From RGIG4140 sp045655105 (GTDB taxonomy: Bacteria; Pseudomonadota; Alphaproteobacteria; CAAHEQ01; UBA3637): a stretch of DNA of 64,000 nucleotides. Position numbers and translations under genes: made by a program. Below, one piece after another: positions 50,060 to 58,138 of this stretch. The stretch is taken from the NCBI GenBank assembly GCA_045655105.1, contig JAZOOQ010000056.1, forward strand, positions 78,345 to 142,344, in the 5' to 3' direction. A model generated the notes under the pieces. That model did not search any database, was not told the origin of the DNA, and saw only the letters and a list, made by a program, of their open reading frames with translations. Positions within the stretch are counted from its first letter, which is position 1; every line of letters starts with the position of its first letter.

Positions 50060-52684
50060 TTAAGCAATTGTGCCGCAGCAGTGTTTGAATTTTTTTCCAG
50101 ATCCACAAGGACAAGGAGCATTTCTTGAGATTTGGCCTTCTGGAGTTGAAAATGGATCTTGTGTTGTTGGATCAACTGGATTTGGATGTGTTTCTTTTAA
50201 ATCCTGATTATTTCTTTCTTGAAGTTGAAATTGCATTTGTGAGATAATTTCAGTTACTTGAGTTCTTACTTTTGTGAGTAATGTTTCAAATAAAATGAAA
50301 GCTTCTCGTTTATATTCATTTAATGGATTTTTTTGACCATAAGCCCTTAAGTTAATAGCTGTTTTCATGAAATCTAATGTATGCAAATGTTCTTTCCAAC
50401 ATTGGTCAATTGTTTGAATTAAAATGCTCTTTTCAAGATTGATTCTTAAATCTTCTGGTAAAATAGCCATTTTTGTGTCAATTGCTTGTTCCACTAATTC
50501 ACATGTGCGTTCAACAAGAACTTCAGGTGTAACACCTGGATCATTAACCCAAGAATTAAATGGGGCTTCCACATTAAATTTCTTTAAAACAGCTTGAGTT
50601 AATTCCTCTTTATTCCAATCAGATGGAACAGAGCGAGGAGGGGCTAATTCAAAGATAAGATTTTCAATAGTGTCTAAGCGCATTTCTTTTAATGTATTTG
50701 AAACGCTTGGCGCTAACATTAATTCTTTTCGTTGTTCATAAATAGCAGAACGTTGATCATTCATCACATCATCAAATTTAAGCAAGTTTTTACGCACATC
50801 AAAGTGATATGTTTCAACTTTCTTTTGGGCAACAGCTAAAGCTTTTGTGATATAATTATGAGTGATTGGTTCGCCTCTTTTAAGGCCTAATCTTGTTAAA
50901 ATATTTTGAATGCGTTCTGCACCAAAAATGCGCATTAAATCATCTTCAAGTGAAACATAGAATTTGGATAATCCAGGATCGCCTTGACGACCAGAGCGCC
51001 CGCGTAACTGATTATCAATACGGCGACTTTCATGGCGTTCTGAACCTAAAACAAATAATCCACCAGCAGCCAAAACTTGTTCTTTTTTCTGAGCTACTTC
51101 TGCTTTAATTTTTTCTAAAAGAGCTTCTTTATTTGCTGTTGGATCTTTTTCAAGGGCTTCATGTAAAAGCATTTCAACGTTGCCCCCTAATTGGATATCC
51201 GTTCCACGGCCAGCCATGTTGGTTGCAATTGTAACGGCACCAGGTGCCCCAGCTTGCGCAATAATTTTAGCTTCTTGTTCATGATGGCGCGCATTTAACA
51301 CATTGAATGAAATGTTTGTTTTTTTCTTCATCAAGTCAGCTAAAATTTCTGATTTTTCAATAGATCCTGTGCCGATTAAAACAGGCTGCCCTTTTTCATG
51401 AGCTTTTTTAACATCTTCAATAATAGCTTCATATTTTTCTTCAGCTGTTCGATAAATTACATCATTTTCATCAACACGTTGAGGTGTTTTATTTGTTGGC
51501 ACTTCAACAACTTGTAAATGATAAATATCATCAAATTCAGCTGCTTCTGTCATCGCGGTTCCAGTCATACCTGCTAATTTTGGATACATTCTGAAATAGT
51601 TTTGGAATGTAACAGAAGCCAGTGTTTGGTTTTCTGGTTGAATAGTAACGCCTTCTTTTGCTTCGATTGCTTGATGTAACCCATCAGAATAACGGCGCCC
51701 ATTCATCATACGGCCAGTGAATTCATCAATGATAATCACTTGGTCATCTTTAACGATATAATCTTTATCTTTTGTAAACAAAGTGTTTGCACGCAAAGCT
51801 TGATCAATATGATGAACAAATGCAATATTTTGAGGATCATAAAGATTACTTTGAATAAGACCTGCATCTAACAACAATTGTTCAACATATTCGGTTCCCA
51901 ATTCAGTTAAAGAAACCGTGCGGTGTTTTTCATCTTTTTCATAATGTTCTGGACGAACAGTTTTAACAAGTTTATCAACGCTGATATATCGTTCAGATGA
52001 GTTTTCTGCTGGGCCTGAAATAATTAAAGGTGTTCTCGCTTCATCAATTAAAATTGAGTCAACTTCATCAACAATGGCATAATAAAATGGGCGTTGAACC
52101 ATTTCTTTAATTTCAAAACGCATATTATCGCGCAAATAATCAAATCCAAGCTCATTATTTGTTGCATAAGTGATATCTGAATTATAGGCGGCTCTTCTTT
52201 CGTTTTGTTCCATATCGTGAGTGATACAGCCAACAGTTAAACCTAAAAAGCGATAGATTTGACCCATCCATTCGCTATCGCGTTTTGCCAAATAATCATT
52301 AACCGTAACAACATGAACCCCTTTACCCGTTAAAGCATTTAAATAAACAGGCATTGTGGCAACAAGCGTTTTTCCTTCCCCTGTGCGCATTTCGGCAATT
52401 TGACCATTATTTAAGATGATGCCCCCTAATAATTGAACATCAAATGGGCGAAGACCTAAAACACGTTTTGCGCCTTCTCTAACGCTTGCAAAAGCTTCTG
52501 GTAAAATGCTTTCTAAACTTTCTCCGTTTTGAATTCTTGTTTTATATTCTTGAGTTTTATCTCTTAATTGATCATCACTTAATAATTCATATGATGCTTC
52601 CAATTCATTGATTTTTGAAATTGTTTTTTTAAATTTTTTGAGATATCTGTCGTTTGCCGACCCGAAAATACTTTTTAAAAACAT
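50060..52684 (-). CDS. secA: Preprotein translocase ATPase SecA
   Basis: The 874-residue motor drives secretory proteins through SecYEG. It shows Walker A MRTGEGKTLVA, the DEAD-type region VDEVDSILIDEARTPLIISG, GTGSIEKSE, TNMAGRGTDIQLGG and QLRGRSGRQGDPG. The C-terminal zinc-binding SEC-C motif CPCGSGKKFKHCCG lets it bind SecB. Length is normal. It is followed directly by a pilin gene, with about 185 bases before the FlhG-like gene. Confidence 0.96.
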   Translation of the reverse strand: MFLKSIFGSANDRYLKKFKKTISKINELEASYELLSDDQLRDKTQEYKTRIQNGESLESILPEAFASVREGAKRVLGLRPFDVQLLGGIILNNGQIAEMRTGEGKTLVATMPVYLNALTGKGVHVVTVNDYLAKRDSEWMGQIYRFLGLTVGCITHDMEQNERRAAYNSDITYATNNELGFDYLRDNMRFEIKEMVQRPFYYAIVDEVDSILIDEARTPLIISGPAENSSERYISVDKLVKTVRPEHYEKDEKHRTVSLTELGTEYVEQLLLDAGLIQSNLYDPQNIAFVHHIDQALRANTLFTKDKDYIVKDDQVIIIDEFTGRMMNGRRYSDGLHQAIEAKEGVTIQPENQTLASVTFQNYFRMYPKLAGMTGTAMTEAAEFDDIYHLQVVEVPTNKTPQRVDENDVIYRTAEEKYEAIIEDVKKAHEKGQPVLIGTGSIEKSEILADLMKKKTNISFNVLNARHHEQEAKIIAQAGAPGAVTIATNMAGRGTDIQLGGNVEMLLHEALEKDPTANKEALLEKIKAEVAQKKEQVLAAGGLFVLGSERHESRRIDNQLRGRSGRQGDPGLSKFYVSLEDDLMRIFGAERIQNILTRLGLKRGEPITHNYITKALAVAQKKVETYHFDVRKNLLKFDDVMNDQRSAIYEQRKELMLAPSVSNTLKEMRLDTIENLIFELAPPRSVPSDWNKEELTQAVLKKFNVEAPFNSWVNDPGVTPEVLVERTCELVEQAIDTKMAILPEDLRINLEKSILIQTIDQCWKEHLHTLDFMKTAINLRAYGQKNPLNEYKREAFILFETLLTKVRTQVTEIISQMQFQLQERNNQDLKETHPNPVDPTTQDPFSTPEGQISRNAPCPCGSGKKFKHCCGTIA

Positions 52685-52868
52685 AGTGACCCTTTCATCA
52701 GCATTTCATCTGTTAATGATTTTTAAATAATGCATTTTTATGCTAAAGTCAAGGGTTCAAAAATTTTATTGTATGCCATAAAAAAAGATGTTTTTATTAT
52801 GTTATATTTTTTTATGTGATATATTAGAATAGTTAAATTTTAAAAAAGAAATTCTTTTAATTTGTTTT

Positions 52869-53663
52869 TTAAGATAATGTATTTGATATTTCTAAAATAT
52901 CTTTTGTTGCTTGGGATTGTGGTGCAAAGGAAAGCAATGAAGTTTGTTCTTGAAGGGCTTTTTTAACCATGGAGTCATAATGAATAATCCCGCCAAGTTT
53001 TGGTTCAATATGCAAAAAGGTTTTAAGTGCTGTTAAAAATGTTTGATATGTTTGTTGCCCTTCAGAAATAGTGTCAACCATATTAACTAGGAGTTGAATT
53101 TCTTGAGAAGGATCTTCTTTGTTTAAAAGTTGAATAAATTGATAGGCATCCGTTAAAGAAGATGGCGTATTGGTAATTAAAACAAGGTGTTTTTTTGCGC
53201 ATTTTGCTAATTGAAGAGTGTTTTCATAAATGCCCGATCCTAAATCAATGAGCACTTTATCATAATAGGAAGCTAAAATCAAAAGATCATCCATTAATAA
53301 TTTGAGTTGAGAAGCGTTTAAATTGGCCAAGGCTTGATCACCAGAATGACCTGAAATAATATCGCAACCCGTATTTATGTCATGTGTAACAGCTAAGTGA
53401 AGTGGATCATTCATTTTTATCACATTATCAAGAGTTTCAGTTGGAGAAATGTTTAAATGAATATCAATATTTGATAACCCTAAATCGCCATCAAAAAGAA
53501 GCACTTTCAGGCCTTGGTTGCTCAATGCATGAGCCAATGTAACGGCAAGAGTTGTTTTGCCAACACCTCCTTTCCCAGAAGCAATAGAAATAATGTTGTT
53601 GCCATTTAAACGATCTTGAATATCTGTTAAAAGTTCTTTGTTTTGTTGGGTGTTTTCTTGCAT
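52869..53663 (-). CDS. flhG: MinD/ParA-like ATPase, FlhG (MotR/YlxH) type
   Basis: The 264-residue protein has a deviant Walker A SGKGGVGKTTLAVTLAHAL (near residue 32), FDGDLGLSNIDIHL and a DLGSGIY switch region. It matches the FlhG branch of MinD-like ATPases, which with the SRP-GTPase FlhF set the number and place of polar flagella. It follows the FlhF-like gene by three bases. No other flagellar gene is in the window, so the pair may instead place pili or another polar structure here. Confidence 0.8.
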   Translation of the reverse strand: MQENTQQNKELLTDIQDRLNGNNIISIASGKGGVGKTTLAVTLAHALSNQGLKVLLFDGDLGLSNIDIHLNISPTETLDNVIKMNDPLHLAVTHDINTGCDIISGHSGDQALANLNASQLKLLMDDLLILASYYDKVLIDLGSGIYENTLQLAKCAKKHLVLITNTPSSLTDAYQFIQLLNKEDPSQEIQLLVNMVDTISEGQQTYQTFLTALKTFLHIEPKLGGIIHYDSMVKKALQEQTSLLSFAPQSQATKDILEISNTLS

Positions 53664-53666
53664 TTT

Positions 53667-54599
53667 TTATCTTTCTATATAAGATGGGGAAAAGAGTTTT
53701 GCTAAATTATTGGGCGTTGCTTCTATAACGGGGTCAATAACCTTATTTGAAAAACAAAGGGCGGTTAATTGAAGAGGGTTATGAATTAATGTTTGGCATA
53801 GCCCTGAATATTTAACATGAGTATCTAATTTTGTTGCAATTAAAAGGTTGCAAGCATTTTTATGAAAGAGGGCTCCTTGTGCAATGGCTTCTTTATCATC
53901 CAAACCAGCAGGCATCACTAAAATAAATTCAGCGTCACTGATTTCAGATTTAATGTTTTTTAATTGATGCATATCTTCATTGTTAAATGGATTGAATGCA
54001 GGTGTGTCAATTAAAATATAATTGCTTTGAAGCCTTAAAAGCGTTACCGTTTCATTTAATTTTTTTATATCAGTTATTGTTTGAAAAGGAATGTTATTTT
54101 CTTTTGAAAAGTTTTCTAAATCATGATTGTTTGGCTGAAGCGAAAGGATACAGGGCTCAATTTTTTCTTTTTGAGCTAATAGAGCCATTTTTTTTAAGGT
54201 TAAAGTTTTTCCAACACCAGCATTCCCAATAAAAGCATAAACCTTTTTTAAAGTGATTGGATAAATGGGATTAAAGTGAAACAATTCTTCAAAAGCAAAA
54301 GAAAGTAATTTTTCATCATTAGGTTTAACGCTTTTATTTTTTGTTGCTCTTACAAGTCTGTCAATTAAAACTTCATCTAAAGCATGATGTTTTAGAAGAT
54401 TGGTAAAATATTTCTTTTTTTCAAGTGTTTTTTCTGTTTGAACATCAAAATCTTTTTTTTGTTTTTTTATAAAAACACTTACCTTTACGCCTTGACTAAC
54501 GCTTGTAACCGATCGGATGACAGCTTCTTTTTTGTAAAGAGTTTCAATAATATTAAGTGCATTCACAAGATTTGGAGCAAAAAAAGATTTGATTTTCAT
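53667..54599 (-). CDS. flhF: SRP-like GTPase, FlhF type
   Basis: The 310-residue protein has an NG-type GTPase: P-loop GNAGVGKTLT (near residue 128), IDTPAFNP in place of DTAG, and TKLDTHVKYSG as the TKxD specificity loop. Its N-terminal region is short and basic. FlhF proteins are usually 380-480 residues, so the N-terminal B domain is reduced. Its start overlaps the upstream small-protein gene by four bases. With FlhG it is expected to mark a cell pole, but no flagellar gene is seen here. Confidence 0.75.
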   Translation of the reverse strand: MKIKSFFAPNLVNALNIIETLYKKEAVIRSVTSVSQGVKVSVFIKKQKKDFDVQTEKTLEKKKYFTNLLKHHALDEVLIDRLVRATKNKSVKPNDEKLLSFAFEELFHFNPIYPITLKKVYAFIGNAGVGKTLTLKKMALLAQKEKIEPCILSLQPNNHDLENFSKENNIPFQTITDIKKLNETVTLLRLQSNYILIDTPAFNPFNNEDMHQLKNIKSEISDAEFILVMPAGLDDKEAIAQGALFHKNACNLLIATKLDTHVKYSGLCQTLIHNPLQLTALCFSNKVIDPVIEATPNNLAKLFSPSYIER

Positions 54600-54922
54600 T
54601 TTTCCTCAGTTGCTAAAGATTGGAAGGTAAGAGTGTGAAGTGTTTTTCCTGTATTTGGTTGAATCATATAAATTTTACTTATTTTTTCATTTTCTGTTAT
54701 TGAAATGCATAAAAGATTTTGACAGGCAAAAACATTTTGAATGGTTTCATTTTCAGGGATTGAAAAAAAGCTTTCTTTTTTGGTGAAGGAAAGATTTTGT
54801 TCTTGTTTTAGGTTGCTTTTCGAATTCTTTTTTGCTATCTTGTGAAATAATAAGCAAAAACCAATGGCTAAAAGACCAGTCAATAAAAAGACAATAAATT
54901 TGACAAGTAATAATTTGTTCAT
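54596..54922 (-). CDS. Small membrane protein upstream of flhF
   Basis: I do not recognise this 108-residue protein. An N-terminal transmembrane helix (about residues 5-27) is followed by a Lys/Asn-rich linker and a beta-rich domain with two cysteines (FACQNLLCIS). Its stop overlaps the flhF start (ATGA), and it is divergent from rluD with only 30 bases between. The three genes form one unit. Confidence 0.65.
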   Translation of the reverse strand: MNKLLLVKFIVFLLTGLLAIGFCLLFHKIAKKNSKSNLKQEQNLSFTKKESFFSIPENETIQNVFACQNLLCISITENEKISKIYMIQPNTGKTLHTLTFQSLATEEK

Positions 54923-54952
54923 TTTTATCCTCTTATATAAAGGAGTTTCATT

Positions 54953-55966
54953 ATGCAGGAGTTTGAAGACGATTTTGCCCCTGAAACAGTGTTAGAATAT
55001 CAAAAAAACACACCACTTGTCACTAAAAAAGTGCTTGAAAATGAAAAAAATATGCGTCTTGATAAATTTTTGGTTTCTTGTTTTCCAGAATTTTCGCGCA
55101 ATCGAATTATTAAATTGATTGAAACAGATTGTGTGACATATGAACAAGATAAAAGATACGCAGATGAACCTGATTTAAAAGTGAAAGAAGGGGATTCATT
55201 TGTGATCACTATGCCAGATGCTATTCCAGCAGAGCCAGAGGCAGAAAATATTCCTCTTGATATTTTATATGAAGATGATGATTTAATTGTTGTGAACAAG
55301 CCAGCTGGAATGGTTGTTCATCCAGGAGCAGGGAATTATCAAGGAACTCTTGTGAATGCGCTTTTATATCATTGTAAGGAGTCTCTTTCAGGTATTGGTG
55401 GGGTTTTGCGTCCAGGAATTGTTCATAGAATTGATAAAGAAACAAGCGGTATTTTAGTTGTGGCAAAAAATGATTTTGCACATGTTCATTTATCTGAACA
55501 ATTTAAAAAACACACGATTGAAAGGGTTTATCAAGCCTTTGTGTGGGGTGCTTTAAAACAAAAAGAAGGTATTGTTTCTTCTTTAATTGGAAGAAGTTCA
55601 TCCAATCGGCAAAAAATGGCTGTTGTAACAACAAATGGTAAGCATGCGGTTACGCATTATGAATGTTTAGATATCTATCCAAAAGTTCCAGCTAGTTTTA
55701 TTAAATGTGTTTTAGAAACGGGAAGAACGCATCAAATCAGAGTGCATATGACTTCACTGGGGCATTCTTTAATTGGAGATAGTGTTTATGGAATGATTCC
55801 AAAATCAGCGCCTTCTCAATTAAGATTTTTTCAAAGACAAGCTCTTCATGCTTGCTTTTTAGGGTTTATTCACCCTCGAACAGAAAAGTTTCTTTCATTT
55901 GAGGTGCCTTTGCCAAAAGATATGGCTGATTTAAAAGAGTTGCTTGAAAAAAATTATAAGATATGA
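54953..55966 (+). CDS. rluD: 23S rRNA pseudouridine synthase, RluD/RluA family
   Basis: The 337-residue enzyme converts uridines of 23S rRNA (helix 69 in E. coli) to pseudouridine. An S4-like RNA-binding domain (MRLDKFLVSCFPEFSRNRI) is followed by the catalytic domain with VVNKPAGMVVHPGAGN and HRIDKETSGILVVAK, where the Asp is the nucleophile, and by GRTHQIRVHM. The start follows AAGGAG. It ends ahead of a strong hairpin shared with the outer-membrane protein gene. Confidence 0.92.
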   Translation: MQEFEDDFAPETVLEYQKNTPLVTKKVLENEKNMRLDKFLVSCFPEFSRNRIIKLIETDCVTYEQDKRYADEPDLKVKEGDSFVITMPDAIPAEPEAENIPLDILYEDDDLIVVNKPAGMVVHPGAGNYQGTLVNALLYHCKESLSGIGGVLRPGIVHRIDKETSGILVVAKNDFAHVHLSEQFKKHTIERVYQAFVWGALKQKEGIVSSLIGRSSSNRQKMAVVTTNGKHAVTHYECLDIYPKVPASFIKCVLETGRTHQIRVHMTSLGHSLIGDSVYGMIPKSAPSQLRFFQRQALHACFLGFIHPRTEKFLSFEVPLPKDMADLKELLEKNYKI

Positions 55967-55970
55967 AAAA

Positions 55971-56033
55971 TGCGTGGTGCCAAGGAAGAAGCACCACGCA
56001 TCGCTTATTTTTAAGTGGGAGTCTTAAAAATAA
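55971..56033 (-). terminator. Hairpin pair between rluD and the outer-membrane protein gene
   Basis: TGCGTGGTGC (55971-55980) and GCACCACGCA (55991-56000) form a perfect ten-base stem, followed on the minus strand by TTTTT. It is a good terminator of the beta-barrel gene. A second, AT-only inverted repeat (56005-56015 with 56023-56033) overlaps that gene's stop. Confidence 0.75.
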
Positions 56034-56611
56034 AATCTTGCGGTTAATTTAATGTCATGAGAGCGCATGTCTTCTTTGCTACGACCTGTATAACCTTCTT
56101 TTGATTTGACACGAGCTTGACCTAAATCAACATATCTATATCCAAGGTCAAGGGACATGCAATCTGTAAACATATGTTCAATACCAGCACCAACTGTCCA
56201 AGCAAAGTTAGATTTTGTTGCCCCTTTGGCATCATGCATATCATCTGTTACGTTCCATGCCATACCAAGACCCGCCATTCCGTAAACATTGAAATGATGG
56301 CTCATTGGATATGTTAAATAGAAGTTAGCTAAAACAGGAAGAGACCAGACATCTGTTTTTTTGCTTCTATCTGCTTTCATGTCAACATTACCCCAACCGC
56401 GATAGCCAACTGTTAAATCAGTTCTGAAATAGTTGTTGATATGATATCCCATACCAACGCCTAAAATTCCAGCATCACCATTAGATTCTGTGCCAAGTGA
56501 ATAACCACCTTCAGCTAATACATAAGGGCTTTGAAAGTCATATGCAGAAGCTGATGATGCGCTAAAAAGCATCAAGGCAGCAGCAAAGCCTGATAATAAA
56601 TATTTCTTCAT
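56024..56611 (-). CDS. Outer-membrane beta-barrel protein (OmpA/Omp25-like)
   Basis: The 195-residue protein has a signal peptide (..SASSASAYDF) and alternating hydrophobic strands with Gly and aromatic residues, such as GAGIEHMFTDCMSLDLGYRYVDLG. It ends with DIKLTARFYF, whose terminal Phe is typical of proteins inserted by BamA. It resembles eight-stranded outer-membrane barrels of the OmpA/Omp25 and 'outer membrane insertion signal' families of alphaproteobacteria. The ATG at 56611 follows GGAG; a longer start at 56644 is rejected. Function is unknown. Confidence 0.85.
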   Translation of the reverse strand: MKKYLLSGFAAALMLFSASSASAYDFQSPYVLAEGGYSLGTESNGDAGILGVGMGYHINNYFRTDLTVGYRGWGNVDMKADRSKKTDVWSLPVLANFYLTYPMSHHFNVYGMAGLGMAWNVTDDMHDAKGATKSNFAWTVGAGIEHMFTDCMSLDLGYRYVDLGQARVKSKEGYTGRSKEDMRSHDIKLTARFYF

Positions 56612-56822
56612 TTTAATCTCCTTTCTTAAAATAAACTGAAGCAATTTTACATTAGGTATGAAAGAAAGGGTTGTCTAGATAATGTATTGAATTTTATGTA
56701 AAATAAATATAATGATATGTTGAATCAAATAAAAAAAATAAAAAAATATGGCTTAAAATAACTTCTTGAAAAATTTTTGGGTTCATGATAAAATAAAAAA
56801 AAGCAAAAAAGGAGAGATTTTT

Positions 56823-57278
56823 ATGAGTGTAAACGATCGTATTATTCAAAGTATTATTGATAAGGATGAAAATTTTATCTGGGAAGTAACAGGCTCTATC
56901 AGAGACATTAAGTTTAATCCTTTTTATTTATTGTTAACAATTTTAACATTTGGATTGTTTGCTATTATTCTTTATTATAATCGCATTTATCATAGTTATA
57001 TTTTAACATCTCAACGTTTAGTTGTTATTTCAGGTATTTTTTCAAAAGATGTTGATGAAATTGAACTTTTTAGGGTTGTTGATAGTTCTGCTTCGCAAAC
57101 AATGATTGATGTATGGGCGGATTTAGGGGATATTTATATTAATTCAACAGATAAAACAGGGATGCTTAGAATGCATAAAATTAGGCATCCTCATCGTGTT
57201 CGTGATTCGCTTCGTAAACAATATATGGCTGCGCGTCAGAAAAAGGGAACTGTGATTTTAGAAAGTATTAATTCATAA
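56823..57278 (+). CDS. Bacterial PH-domain membrane protein
   Basis: The 151-residue protein has two hydrophobic segments near residues 34-55 and a bPH2-like domain after them (YILTSQRLVVISGIFSKDVDEIELFRVVDSSASQT..., shown in part). The pattern 'YxLTSQRLxxxxGxFxxxxxEIxLxRV' is the hallmark of bacterial PH (bPH2/YdbS) domains. It may help organise envelope stress or lipid functions, but this is unproven. The ATG at 56823 follows AGGAGAG; an earlier in-frame start at 56766 has no ribosome site. Confidence 0.82.
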   Translation: MSVNDRIIQSIIDKDENFIWEVTGSIRDIKFNPFYLLLTILTFGLFAIILYYNRIYHSYILTSQRLVVISGIFSKDVDEIELFRVVDSSASQTMIDVWADLGDIYINSTDKTGMLRMHKIRHPHRVRDSLRKQYMAARQKKGTVILESINS

Positions 57279-57314
57279 CTTTTAATGATTTATCAAAAAA
57301 GCATATAATTGTAT

Positions 57315-57342
57315 TTGACAAGTTGAAAAATATTGGTGTAAT
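57315..57342 (+). promoter_or_regulatory. Promoter of the small lipoprotein gene
   Basis: TTGACA (57315-57320), a 16-base spacer and TGTAAT (57337-57342). The -35 region shares 14 bases, TATTTGACAAGTTG, with the alaS promoter. Confidence 0.55.
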
Positions 57343-57376
57343 CTTTTTTTGTTAAACCAATTGAAAGGATTTAAAA

Positions 57377-57538
57377 ATGAAAAAAGTATTAATGATTGCA
57401 GCTCTTGCTTTAGTTGTTTCAACATTGTCAGGTTGTATGGGTGAACGTGGTCGCATCGGTGGTCAAAAAGTTTGCACAAATCAATATTTCTTGGGTCTTA
57501 TTTCTGTTTCAGAATTGTTTGATCCTTGTGGTAAATAA
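57377..57538 (+). CDS. Small lipoprotein
   Basis: A 53-residue protein of no recognised family. A lipoprotein signal with lipobox LSGC (Cys20) is followed by a short mature part of 34 residues with two further cysteines (KVCTNQ, FDPCGK) that could pair. A GAAAGGA site precedes the ATG at 57377, and a terminator follows. Similar small lipoproteins are common in alphaproteobacterial envelopes; a function cannot be assigned. Confidence 0.7.
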   Translation: MKKVLMIAALALVVSTLSGCMGERGRIGGQKVCTNQYFLGLISVSELFDPCGK

Positions 57539-57546
57539 GGTTTGAT

Positions 57547-57588
57547 AAAAAAAAGAGGAAAGGCTATTTGGTTTTTCCTCTTTTTTAT
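57547..57588 (+). terminator. Rho-independent terminator of the small lipoprotein gene
   Basis: AAAAGAGGAAA and TTTTTCCTCTTTTTT form a stem with a loop of about ten bases, directly after the stop at 57538. Confidence 0.75.
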
Positions 57589-57636
57589 TGATTTTATAAA
57601 GTTTTTTTGAAAATAAAGAAAAAACAAAAAAACTTC

Positions 57637-57665
57637 TTGCATTTTAAAAAAAAATTATTTATAAT
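57637..57665 (+). promoter_or_regulatory. Promoter of tRNA-Leu
   Basis: TTGCAT (57637-57642), a 17-base spacer and perfect TATAAT (57660-57665), 13 bases before the tRNA. Confidence 0.7.
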
Positions 57666-57678
57666 GCATCTAAATTTT

Positions 57679-57763
57679 GCGGTTATGGCGGAATTGGTAG
57701 ACGCGCAGCGTTGAGGTCGCTGTGGAGAGATCCGTGGAAGTTCGAGTCTTCTTAACCGCACCA
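57679..57763 (+). tRNA. tRNA-Leu (GAG)
   Basis: The 85-base gene has acceptor arms GCGGTTA and TAACCGC, discriminator A and an encoded CCA. The D arm is GCG...CGC with GGTAGA, the anticodon arm CAGCG-TTGAGGT-CGCTG gives anticodon GAG, a long class II variable arm is present, and the T loop is TTCGAGT. Its last 16 bases are repeated 180 bases downstream. Confidence 0.92.
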
Positions 57764-57843
57764 TAAAATAAACTCCCTTTTTGGGAGTTTTTTTATTGTT
57801 TGGTAACGAAGACTATTACCCGATTTTCTAAGCTCTTTTTTTG
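57748..57843 (+). repeat. Direct repeat, copy A (tRNA-Leu 3' end plus terminator)
   Basis: The 96-base segment includes the last 16 bases of tRNA-Leu (with CCA), the terminator AAACTCCC-TTTTT-GGGAGTTT and about 55 bases beyond. It is repeated at 57928-58023 with a single difference (A at 57818, G at 57998). Confidence 0.9.
57772..57794 (+). terminator. tRNA-Leu terminator
   Basis: AACTCCC, a TTTTT loop, GGGAGTT and a T-run directly behind the tRNA. An identical copy lies at 57952-57974. Confidence 0.85.
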
Positions 57844-57927
57844 TTTTAATAAATCAAAAAAGTCGCTAAGAAACTTTGGGAGCTTGCAGACAAAAACTTG
57901 CCATTCAAGGCAACTTTTTGCTTAGCG
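57844..57927. other. 84-bp unit between the direct repeats, with hairpins
   Basis: The interior is closed by CGCTAAG near 57862 and CTTAGCG at 57921-57927. It also holds TTGCC-ATTCAA-GGCAA, so it could fold into a forked RNA ending at the second copy of the terminator. It is not a tRNA: no D or T arm can be formed. It could be a small RNA, or the remnant of an element that entered at the tRNA. Confidence 0.5.
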
Positions 57928-58023
57928 CTTCTTAACCGCACCATAAAATAAACTCCCTTTTTGGGAGTTTTTTTATTGTTTGGTAACGAAGACTATTGCC
58001 CGATTTTCTAAGCTCTTTTTTTG
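57928..58023 (+). repeat. Direct repeat, copy B (tRNA 3' end plus terminator, without a tRNA body)
   Basis: Second copy of the 96-base segment at 57748-57843. It is not preceded by a tRNA body. Tandem 3'-end copies of this kind are produced when an element integrates at a tRNA 3' end, or by local duplication. Confidence 0.9.
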
Positions 58024-58068
58024 AATGTTTTTCTTGTTAAATTAGTTGTTTTTAAAAGGTTTTTATAT

Positions 58069-58097
58069 TTGACAAGTTGCTTAAAATATGTTAAACT
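58069..58097 (+). promoter_or_regulatory. Promoter of alaS
   Basis: TTGACA (58069-58074), a 17-base spacer and TAAACT (58092-58097), 41 bases before the ATG. Confidence 0.65.
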
Positions 58098-58138
58098 TTT
58101 GCCGTTTATAGTAAATTTAATGCGCGAGGAAATTATTT

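Noticed and set aside
57844..57940. Second tRNA gene in the repeat downstream of tRNA-Leu
   Set aside because: The 3' end and CCA are repeated, but the preceding 84 bases form no D, anticodon or T arm, so it is not a tRNA.
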